From positions 1-64,000 of the forward strand of contig CAVPTL010000006.1 in assembly GCA_963708725.1 (NCBI GenBank): DNA of 64,000 nucleotides. The letters are read 5' to 3'. The notes below the pieces were generated by a model. That model was given only the letters and a program-made list of their open reading frames with translations, had not been told where the DNA came from and made no database searches. Within the stretch, counting starts at the first letter, position 1; every line of letters starts with the position of its first letter. Source of the stretch: CAVPTL01 sp963708725 (lineage in GTDB: Bacteria; Actinomycetota; Thermoleophilia; Gaiellales; JAICJC01). The position numbers and the translations under genes were made by a program. Shown here one piece after another: positions 1 to 6,855 of the stretch.

Positions 1-51
1 CGGGTTCCCGCGGTGGTCGTCGCGGTCACCTGAGCCGGCGCACGTAATGCC

Positions 52-438
52 ATGGCGGTCGAAGGCCGATGGGTAGGCATGACCTGGAGCTCGTTACTCG
101 TGTCTGTGTTGGGGGTGGCGGCAGTTGTCTTTGTCTGCTGGCTCGCATGGTTCGGATTGGGCGATATCGACGCGATGAGACGGTTTCGCTGGCCCCGGCG
201 GTCACCTGCACAGCGGCGGCACACCGTCAGGTGCATGCCCGCGATGGGAGTGATAGCCGTACCCGTCTTGATCGCATGGGGACTGCAGAACACCACGATT
301 GGAGTGATCCTGATGTGGTCGGTCGTACCAGCCGGCTGCCTGTACGGCTCGGTTTACTACTGGAACCGACCGAAGTGGATCGTTCCGCCCCGCTTTCGCG
401 GTGATCGTGGACGCTGGGCTGACGGCGTCCCACGCTGA
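52..438 (+). CDS. Small integral membrane protein, unknown function
   Basis: The 128-residue product has hydrophobic segments near residues 13-35 and 60-80 and a weaker one near 85-105, with a basic RRFRWPRR loop after the first. It is probably a small membrane protein with two or three helices. I do not recognise a family. The ATG at 79 (MTWSS) begins closer to the first helix and is an alternative start. Neither start has a convincing ribosome site. Codon use has the GC-rich third positions of the neighbouring genes, which supports it being real. Confidence 0.55.
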   Translation: MAVEGRWVGMTWSSLLVSVLGVAAVVFVCWLAWFGLGDIDAMRRFRWPRRSPAQRRHTVRCMPAMGVIAVPVLIAWGLQNTTIGVILMWSVVPAGCLYGSVYYWNRPKWIVPPRFRGDRGRWADGVPR

Positions 439-537
439 CGGAGCGACCAGCCGAAGAACGTCCAGCTCTCGACGCCGCGATCGCCCGCGCGAAGCCCCTA
501 GGTCAAACGCGCGCCGCCGCTCGGCCAGTGCGTTGAC

Positions 538-1725
538 ATGGTCTTGCTCGCGGCGGATGCTTTGGTGGTGAGGCATTGGTGGCCCATGGGGTGTGTGTTT
601 GTGATCGCGCTGCTCGGCGCGGGCTGCGGATCATCGACCGCCTCCCCGGGGAGTCAGGCGTCGCCGGGTGTGGTGTATCGGGTGTCGCTGGGATACGAGG
701 GCGTGCCGCTCAAGGGCGCCCCGATCTCTCGGGTCGCGTGGGTTGATCCGAGTGGGAATCGCGACCGTGAGTTGGCGGTGGCTCACGTCAGCGGGAGTTC
801 GCGTGGGTCGGCATCGACGTTGGCGGTTGTTGAGCCAGGGGCGTCGTTGTGGCGTATGGATGGCGGGCGGCGCGGATGGGCTCATACCCAGACCGATCTC
901 GGGTTTGGCGTGCAGGGGTGGCAGGCACCCGCCCTCGAGGTCGTACGTGCCTATCTGGGTCTCAGCTCGCCGCTTCGCGGGGCGGTCACGGTTCGCCATC
1001 ACGATGGCCGGGTCGTGTTGGTTACCAGCCAGGCTGTGATCACACGCAGGCTCCCTTACCCCAACGTGGCGGAGTTGCCTTCGCCGTATGACCTGCTCAG
1101 CAAGGAGGATCGCGAGGGAGATCTCGTGGTGACCTTGCTGGGGACGATCACCCATCACACCGCACAGGCGCGAGGGCTGTTTCGCGTCAACCCCGAAGGC
1201 CGAGGTGTGACCACCCGAAAGCTCGCAGTCGGCCAGGCCCCGGTCGACGTCACGCCCGCCTACTGGCTGGGGCCGCGGTGGCAGACCTCCAGCGCCACAA
1301 GCGCCACAGTCAGCCAGGCCGCTGGCCGTCCGGCTACAAGTGATGTCACCTATACGCCCGCCAACGGCGACGCACCGCTGGATCTCGGCACCAGCGAAGG
1401 GTCACACCCGGGGTTTCCCGGGACGGCAACGCCCATCCGCCTCGCCGACGGCACGCCTGCCAAGTTCTGGTACAGCCCGCCGTTCCCCGATTTTCAGGGA
1501 TCGTCGAGCAACACCAGCGCAACCGCCACGTTCACCGTGTTCTCAGCGTGGGTGTTCGCGCCCAGCGGCTACCGCAAGATCACAAAGTCCCCCAACTCGG
1601 GGTCGTCGGAGTTCCCGCCGTTCATCACGGTCACCACCAAACACTCCACCATCACCATCAACGCACCCGTAACCCTCACACGACGCGAAGCGCTACAGAT
1701 CGCCAGAGGGCTCCGCCCGATCTAA
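538..1725 (+). CDS. Putative secreted lipoprotein
   Basis: The product has an N-terminal hydrophobic stretch followed by a lipobox, LLGAGC, near residue 30, so it is predicted to be exported and lipid-anchored through that cysteine. The rest (about 360 residues) is polar, rich in Ser, Thr and Gly, with no membrane segment or catalytic motif that I recognise. In-frame GTG codons at 565/568 or the ATG at 586 would give a shorter, more typical signal peptide, so the start is uncertain. It stands alone, about 50 bp before a convergent small gene. The function is unknown. Confidence 0.65.
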   Translation: MVLLAADALVVRHWWPMGCVFVIALLGAGCGSSTASPGSQASPGVVYRVSLGYEGVPLKGAPISRVAWVDPSGNRDRELAVAHVSGSSRGSASTLAVVEPGASLWRMDGGRRGWAHTQTDLGFGVQGWQAPALEVVRAYLGLSSPLRGAVTVRHHDGRVVLVTSQAVITRRLPYPNVAELPSPYDLLSKEDREGDLVVTLLGTITHHTAQARGLFRVNPEGRGVTTRKLAVGQAPVDVTPAYWLGPRWQTSSATSATVSQAAGRPATSDVTYTPANGDAPLDLGTSEGSHPGFPGTATPIRLADGTPAKFWYSPPFPDFQGSSSNTSATATFTVFSAWVFAPSGYRKITKSPNSGSSEFPPFITVTTKHSTITINAPVTLTRREALQIARGLRPI

Positions 1726-1776
1726 CTGGCAACAGACTCGGAGGTCAGGTCGGCCGCCCAGGGGCTTGCGATGACG

Positions 1777-2127
1777 TCAGAGCTGTTTGTCGCCGATGTA
1801 GATCCGATAGCAATCGTCGTCTTGGACGGCGACGTAGTCGTAGGTACGGGAGAAGTCAGGGCGAAGCGTGTACGAGTAGATGCCCCGTTCTCCGAGCCAA
1901 AGGACGCTTGGGAGTGATCCCACCCGGTGGAGGCGGTGCCGGCTAGTGGAGAGCTCGGCCAGCGACAAGCAGGTCGAGTTGCGGTGGTAGGTGTTCCCGT
2001 GGAACTCGAAGGAACGCGGAAGCATGACTGGATACGGCCATGCCCTACCGGAGCTGAATGACAGCAGGGCAAACAGGGCCAGGGTCGTACAGATCGTGAG
2101 CAACACAGAGATTCGGCGGCGGTTCAC
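1777..2127 (-). CDS. Small exported or membrane-anchored protein
   Basis: The 116-residue product starts MNRRRISVLL, a basic N-terminus followed by one hydrophobic helix (about residues 7-27). This is typical of a signal peptide or N-terminal anchor. The remaining 90 residues are polar with two cysteines (near 53 and 107) that could pair outside the cell. I recognise no family. It is divergent from the small gene at 2171, with about 40 bp between the two starts. Confidence 0.55.
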   Translation of the reverse strand: MNRRRISVLLTICTTLALFALLSFSSGRAWPYPVMLPRSFEFHGNTYHRNSTCLSLAELSTSRHRLHRVGSLPSVLWLGERGIYSYTLRPDFSRTYDYVAVQDDDCYRIYIGDKQL

Positions 2128-2170
2128 GCTTCGAGACTACTGTTTGGCTCGACGGACGTACACTTGGCGC

Positions 2171-2311
2171 ATGGACTTCCTGAAGCGGAAATGGAAGCGC
2201 CTCGTGTGGTGGGTGACCGACGAGGATGATCCCGACAACCCCATTCCTCAGGCCATGCACGACGAAGACTTGTTGGAGCCGCCCACCCGCCGTTGGGGCC
2301 GGCGGTTGTGA
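2171..2311 (+). CDS. Small charged protein (46 aa)
   Basis: An ATG-started reading frame encodes a short protein with a basic, Trp-rich N-terminus (MDFLKRKWKRLVWWV), an acidic middle (DEDDPDN) and a basic C-terminus. The start follows the divergent small exported-protein gene. It is too short for family assignment. Its charge pattern and position argue mildly for a real gene, but it could be spurious. The next 280 bp hold nothing I can support. Confidence 0.35.
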   Translation: MDFLKRKWKRLVWWVTDEDDPDNPIPQAMHDEDLLEPPTRRWGRRL

Positions 2312-2597
2312 CCAGCGCCTGAGTTGCCGGGTGGCGAAACACCGTCACGGTCAGGGGCACCACCAGCAGCGTCCGCGGCGCGTGGGGTCGCTGTGGTCCG
2401 AGAGAGTTTCGCGAGTCCCCTTTCTCCCCGCATTGATGATCGGGGTAGCGAGAGCAGGCGCGAGGTTCGGAAATCGCACTTCCTACCCGACGCCGCCTCC
2501 GCCCGATGAGAGCGGCCAGCGATGGGGTCACCAGTCGACATCGTAATGAACGCTGACGACCGACCAGGGGATCGGTGACCACTGGCGGCCATCCGGC

Positions 2598-3167
2598 GTG
2601 TGTGTGCTCCGGCCGCGCTCGCTTTTGAGTGCGTGTGGACAGGCGGGCACGGAGGCGGCCACTAGCACACAGCCCGCGACGACCACGATCACCAATGTTG
2701 CGGGCGGTGAGTCGGTTGACTTCACACACCCCGACTTCGCACCCGCGCTAAAGGTCGCCGCCGACAGCATTCCTTCGGCGTCACAACTCCCATTTGCCGC
2801 CGTATTCCCGACCGCGACGGCCGGTACACCCGCGACCGTCTGGGCGACGAACGCAGATAGCTACCCAGCCGGTCTCGCGTTTATCGGTGCAAGCTGGGAT
2901 ACCAACATCGCCGGTCGGCGCGTTCTTCCTCAACGAGGCCCTCCAACCCGGATACAACGCGCAATCCGACATCGACCAGCTGTCACATAGCTGTGCCGAC
3001 TGCACCGAGACCAAGCTGGTCGCCGATCACACCCAGCGATCCGCGCCGCGCTTCGGGTCGCTTTCGCTATCACGAGCGTCACCTGGATACAAGGCGCCTA
3101 CCTACTCGAACTCACGGGGCCTGTAGACACCTTGACGCCCGGCCGACGCCCAAAAGGTCGCCAGTGA
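2598..3167 (+). pseudogene. Frameshifted secreted/lipoprotein gene
   Basis: Protein-like sequence continues across two reading frames. The first frame encodes a lipobox-like LLSAC, a Thr/Ala-rich linker and a segment running to FIGASWDTNI. Around 2905-2925 sense continues in the +1 frame (GAFFLNEALQPGYNAQSD onward). Around 3050 it returns to the first frame (VAFAITSVTWIQGAYLLELT) and ends at a TGA at 3165. The signal peptide is too short, so the N-terminus may be lost as well. Two compensating indels suggest either a decaying gene or assembly errors. The original product was probably an exported protein of about 190 residues with unknown function. Confidence 0.5.
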
Positions 3168-3510
3168 ACACCGCAACCAAGTTCGCGGCGACCGCCGCAT
3201 CTCCAGCCCCTACCAGCGCGTCGAACGGTCAGTAGGCGACGCGACGGTGACGCGTCGGTCGACGGCCTCCAGGGCGAACCTGAACCTCGCCGTCACGGTG
3301 TCCGTGGCCGCAGGTACGAGCCGCCGCTCCACCGCCCTTGAGGGCGTCCGTGGTGGTGTCGATAGTGTGTGCCGATGAGCCGCGCGCGGCGACATTCGGC
3401 CACTGAAGCACGCCAAGGGAGACGACGGTGAACTTCAACCTCGGCGGGTCGGTGGCTGGAGGTTCAAGTCCTTTCCAGCACATGGGTCGAAACCCGACGC
3501 TTCTATGTTG
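3168..3510. other. Gene-poor stretch beside the IS remnant
   Basis: I find no reading frame here that looks coding. The one oddity is a short stretch near 3449-3480 that resembles the T-arm and 3-prime end of a tRNA (GGTTCAAGTCC followed by TTTCCAGCAC). No matching 5-prime acceptor strand, D-arm or anticodon arm can be found upstream, so it is at most a fragment of the kind left at a tRNA integration site. Confidence 0.4.
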
Positions 3511-4549
3511 TCAAGTGGCGGGTAGTTGTGCTCCTTTGAGCTGGTGGTAGAAGTGGCGGGCGAGTGCGCGTTTGACGCAGCGTTTGGCTTCCTTGGTGGT
3601 TTTCCCGGCGGCCAGGAGCCGTTGGTAGTAGGTGGCTGTTTCGGCGTGGTGGTGGACGCGTTGGAGGGCGATCACGTGGAGTGCCCAGTTGAGTTGTCTG
3701 TCGCCGCCGCGGTTGAGGCGGTGTCGTTGGTGTTTGCCGCTGGAGGCGTCGATCGGGCTGGTGCCGGCCAGCGCTGCGAAGGACGCCTCGCTTGCCATCC
3801 GCTCGGGATTGCCGCTGGAAACGAGCAGCTGGGCCGCACAGACTGCACCGACGCCGCACTCGGCGAGCAGGCTGGGTGCAAGCTCCGAGACGAGCCGTAG
3901 CAGCGAGCGGTGGATCTCACGGATCTCTGCGGCGAGAGCTTGGATGCGACGCGCGATCCGTCGCAGCACGTCGGTGACGCCGTCGGGACGTGGCCGCAGT
4001 CGCGCCGCCGTCGCTACCAGTTGCTTTCTTGGTATGCGGTCAAGGCGGCGACGGAGATCGTCGGGCGCGGTCACAATCACGGCGTCGAGTTGGTTGAGTG
4101 CAGCGGTGCGAGAGCGTGTCGCGCCCCGTCGCATCGAGCAAGAGCACGCGAAGCTGCTCGCGACCACCACCGCCACGAGGCAGCCTCAGCCCCACGCGCG
4201 ATCACGATCCGCCGTGCGCCGCCAGGGTCGCGTCGAATGAGGTCGTTCTTACCGCCACGGCGCTCGCCACGCTTGGGCCGCTGCACACTCAAACACCGCC
4301 AAGCCACGCTCGCCCAAAAACGACGGCCAGCCCAGCGCCGATAGCTGCCGCACCCCTCGATCCCGAAACGCCGGCTGGCCCAGGCCCGCCGCCCAGGAAA
4401 GCAGCTGCTGGTATCCAGCCGCCGTCGCCTCGGCGGTCACGCAATCGACCTGACCAGCCTAACTGGTCAAGCGCCACCGCGACATGCCACTGCTTATGCG
4501 TGTCCACCCCGATCGCCACCGTCCACCCGGTCACGTAGCCTCCCCTCAT
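3511..4549 (-). mobile_element. Degenerate IS110-family transposase
   Basis: The N-terminal part (start MRGGYVTGW at 4549) carries IGVDTHKQWHVAVA, the first strand and acidic residue of the RuvC-like DEDD domain of IS110-type transposases. Further on, QRPKRGERRGGKNDLID-like sequence, typical of the same family, is split between frames. The C-terminal third (3511-4176) is open and contains the transposase IS116/IS110/IS902 region (GVGAVCAAQLL, ALAGTSPIDASSGK, LNRGGDRQLNWALH). At least three or four frame changes lie between 4180 and 4480, so the enzyme is dead. IS110 elements lack long terminal inverted repeats, and I could not define the element ends. Confidence 0.85.
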
Positions 4550-5037
4550 CGAAATGGGTCGAACCGGCTTGAAAAGGGCTGTGTCGGGCAAACGAACGCA
4601 AGCGTTCTATCAGGTCACCGGCCAGTCGAACGAAGCGACGGCGAGAGACAGGTCGGATTAAGGGCAAGTCACACCGCCAGCATGGTTGCGGGTCATCCCG
4701 CCGTCGCCTCGCACTCTCAGCCACGCCCCGGACGGACGCAGCCACAACGACGCTACACAGCATGGTTATGCGGGTTTCGGCGTTTCAAAAGACCTTCGAC
4801 CACGCCCGCTCGAGGCACCTTCCGGCGGCCAAACGTAATAGCCGATATAACAGCTCTCAGAGCGCCGGTGCTCTGCGGATCCCTTGGTCGTGTGCACCTC
4901 TGTCCACCAGACGATTCCAGATCGCTGGGAACCTCCTAGTCGGTCTGTGGTTGGGTCGCGCGGCGGGGGAGGGCCGTTTTGGCCCGCCCCCACCGCGCTG
5001 TCTGCGCTCGCCGTTGTTACGACGGGTTACTTACGTG
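4550..5037. other. Gene-poor intergenic region
   Basis: There is no convincing gene in these 490 bp between the IS110 remnant and the secreted protein gene that ends at 5038. Short frames on both strands lack protein-like composition or ribosome sites. The first part probably holds the non-coding end of the insertion sequence. Confidence 0.4.
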
Positions 5038-5790
5038 CTACAGCCCGGCACACTGTCCAAGCTTGGCTCCGGCAACGACATTTGGCGTCCCGCCCGAGTC
5101 GCCGAGCTGGGCGGCGGGTGAGTTGCCGTGGCAGACCAGGTTTCGTCCGACGGTGTTTTGCACCACCTCGTTCGAGTCGGGATCCTGGATGCTGATGTTG
5201 CGCGAGAACACGAGGCTTTTCCCGACGGTGTTGCGAAGCGCGCCGGCCCAACCTCCGTGCCAGCCGAACATCGTCAGCCGTCCGCCGATCCAGTTGTCCT
5301 TGACCGGGAAGTTGAGAAACTGGCCATGGAGGCCGGGGCCACCGCCGATTGAAATGACGTTACCCCAGATGTGGTTGCCATCCAGATACATGGTCAGCGG
5401 GTGGTCGGCGAGGATGCTGCCCCCGACCGTGTCGTTGGTCGTGGTGTTGCCACACGGTGGCACAGGCCCGATTGAACCGGGTGTGCATCCGAGCGCGAGC
5501 GTCGCGCCCTTCTTCACCACGATGTCACCGCGCACGTGGACGGTTCCCAGTGAAAACGCGTCCAGGCACGCGCCTCGGGCAATCTTCAGCCGCCCACGGA
5601 CGCGCAGGGTGTTGCCGCTCGCCACGTAGGCGTTACCCCAAACCGTGAGGTTGTGGTGAACGCCCGAGAGCGACGTTCCTGCGCTCGAACAGATCGGCGG
5701 CCCGGCGTGCGGATCGGCGGCCGCCGATCCAGTGAACGCGCCCAGCGCGAGTACCACGCACAAACCAAGCACGAGCTTGAACCTGATCAT
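5038..5790 (-). CDS. Secreted protein, likely beta-solenoid
   Basis: The 250-residue product begins MIRFKLVLGLCVVLALGAFTG and has a signal-peptidase-like site after GSAAA near residue 25. The mature part is rich in Gly, Asn and Val, with short alternating segments (GNTLRVRGRLKI, GDIVVKKGATLAL, GNHIWGNVISIGG, NRNLVC-type turns). This looks like a right-handed beta-helix, as in extracellular adhesins or sugar-binding proteins. No catalytic residues are recognisable. The start is set by an AAGGGACGG ribosome site. A longer upstream in-frame start at 5871 would bury the signal peptide. Its composition resembles the split beta-helix gene near 49 kb. Confidence 0.75.
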   Translation of the reverse strand: MIRFKLVLGLCVVLALGAFTGSAAADPHAGPPICSSAGTSLSGVHHNLTVWGNAYVASGNTLRVRGRLKIARGACLDAFSLGTVHVRGDIVVKKGATLALGCTPGSIGPVPPCGNTTTNDTVGGSILADHPLTMYLDGNHIWGNVISIGGGPGLHGQFLNFPVKDNWIGGRLTMFGWHGGWAGALRNTVGKSLVFSRNISIQDPDSNEVVQNTVGRNLVCHGNSPAAQLGDSGGTPNVVAGAKLGQCAGL

Positions 5791-6016
5791 GCTCCGTCCC
5801 TTCCCCCGAAGGTCGGAGAGCGTCCGCCTCGCGATGCTCCGGAGGCGTCCCTCCCCCGGTTGACGCAACACTACTCCCCTGGGGATTGGCTCTCAACCAC
5901 CCGGTTTTGCGAAACCTCTGACGGTCGCCGGTACCGGTACTCCCAATGCCTTGCACTGGGCGATTACTGCCAGCATCCAGGCGACTGCGGGGGCGTGAGT
6001 GCTGCGAGAGTACCTA

Positions 6017-6043
6017 GCGGCCGCCCGTCAGACGGGCGGCCGC
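6017..6043 (-). terminator. GC-rich hairpin terminator
   Basis: A 13-bp perfect inverted repeat (GCGGCCGCCCGTC and its complement) lies 15 bp after the stop of the anchored small protein. It has no U-tail, as is common for high-GC Actinobacteria. The paralogue at 46 kb ends in a nearly identical GCGGCCGCCC hairpin. Confidence 0.75.
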
Positions 6044-6057
6044 TTGAGTTCAACGAG

Positions 6058-6489
6058 TCAGTGGCTGCCGATCGCATGGCGGCGACGTGTGCGTGTCACT
6101 GCCCCCACCAAGAGTACGCCGAGGCCGGCCACTGCTGCGATGCCGACGAGCGCCGTGAACAGCACGGCCCCCGTGCTCCAGCTGGAACCGGACGATCCTG
6201 GCTGCGACGACGGCGACACCGTCGCCGAGATATACCGCGATCCGCCGGTATGCGCCTGCGCGGCGTGAGAGAGCACGACCGGGGCGACCCTGCCAGCGGA
6301 CCCGTGAAGAGGTGTCGGTGCGATCGTTGTCGCATCCACAGAGTTCCGGGCGGCCTCGAGTGCCGCGATGTGGGCGGGCGTAAAGGTCGGGCCGCCAAGG
6401 GGCTTCGCAAGCGCCGCGGGTGCGGCGGCGAGCGAAACCGAGCTGAGGACGACCACCAGTGCGGCTGTGTATCGAGTGTGGACGCTCAT
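6058..6489 (-). CDS. Small secreted, C-terminally membrane-anchored protein (paralogue 1)
   Basis: The 143-residue product has a Sec signal peptide (cleavage after APAALA, about residue 28), a low-complexity extracellular part of about 75 residues, a transmembrane helix near 108-132 (FTALVGIAAVAGLGVLLVGA) and a basic stop-transfer tail (RTRRRH). It is a type I membrane protein with no enzymatic motif. It is clearly a paralogue of the gene at 45981: same signal peptide, same VLSxAAxAH block in the middle, same helix and tail. A GGGGGGAG ribosome site precedes the ATG. The upstream region shares a 16-bp box and a GCTCATA motif with the paralogue, so the two are likely co-regulated. Function is unknown. 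Confidence 0.8.
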   Translation of the reverse strand: MSVHTRYTAALVVVLSSVSLAAAPAALAKPLGGPTFTPAHIAALEAARNSVDATTIAPTPLHGSAGRVAPVVLSHAAQAHTGGSRYISATVSPSSQPGSSGSSWSTGAVLFTALVGIAAVAGLGVLLVGAVTRTRRRHAIGSH

Positions 6490-6532
6490 TTCACTCCCCC
6501 CTCGTTAGGTGATCAACACGCTTTAGACAGGG

Positions 6533-6594
6533 TATGAGCCGAAAACCACCTTGTCCGCATCGGGGGGATCGGTGGTTTTGTCACCGTCGATACA
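6533..6594 (-). promoter_or_regulatory. Shared upstream box and promoter motif of the anchored paralogues
   Basis: Read on the minus strand, TGTATCGACGGTGACA (6594-6579) is followed 39 bp later by GCTCATA (6539-6533), which lies 43 bp before the start codon of the gene at 6489. The same two elements with exactly the same 39-bp spacing precede the paralogue at 45981. The 16-bp box has TGT...ACA ends and partial dyad symmetry like a Crp/Fnr-family site. The role of GCTCATA as a promoter element is inferred. Confidence 0.6.
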
Positions 6595-6699
6595 TGCCGA
6601 TGCGAGCCACACGGTCGTGTACAGGATCTACCCGGCGGTGGCGCCGCTGGTCAGCGGCTTGAAAGCCACGCCAGGCAACACTGGGCGTCGTCTCCAACC

Positions 6700-6729
6700 G
6701 GGTGCATGCCGCCGGGGGTGCATGCCGCC
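6700..6729. repeat. Short tandem repeat in an intergenic gap
   Basis: Two copies of GGGTGCATGCCGCC lie 16 bp apart in the 365-bp gap (6490-6855) between the anchored-protein gene and the propeller gene. The rest of the gap holds the promoter of the former and the terminator of the latter. I see no gene in it. Confidence 0.5.
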
Positions 6730-6811
6730 GCCCGAAGTGTGGAGGTGCGGCAAGGTCATATGGAACCAGGACGGATCATCACACACCGTGGTTCCCTCAC
6801 CGCGTGAACGC

Positions 6812-6850
6812 CCGAGAGGCCCGGGGGCGGCCAGCCGCCGGGCCTCTCGG
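6812..6850 (-). terminator. Strong hairpin terminator
   Basis: A 13-bp perfect stem (CCGAGAGGCCCGG and its complement), extended by inner GC pairs, lies just after the stop codon of the large propeller/binding-protein gene on the minus strand. There is no U-tail. Confidence 0.75.
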
Positions 6851-6855
6851 TGAGC

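Noticed and set aside
3449..3480. tRNA 3-prime-end-like sequence (GGTTCAAGTCC...CCAGCAC)
   Set aside because: No complementary 5-prime acceptor strand, D-arm or anticodon arm lies in the expected 70-90 bp upstream, and no CCA follows. At best it is a fragment.
4766..4993. Minus-strand 75-codon frame in the gap after the IS110 remnant
   Set aside because: Composition is not protein-like, there is no ribosome site and no domain.
5791..5880. Similarity between leaders of the two beta-helix-like genes (5790 and 49717)
   Set aside because: Both contain GGGGAGGG followed by a GC-rich stem, but the match is short and could arise by composition alone.
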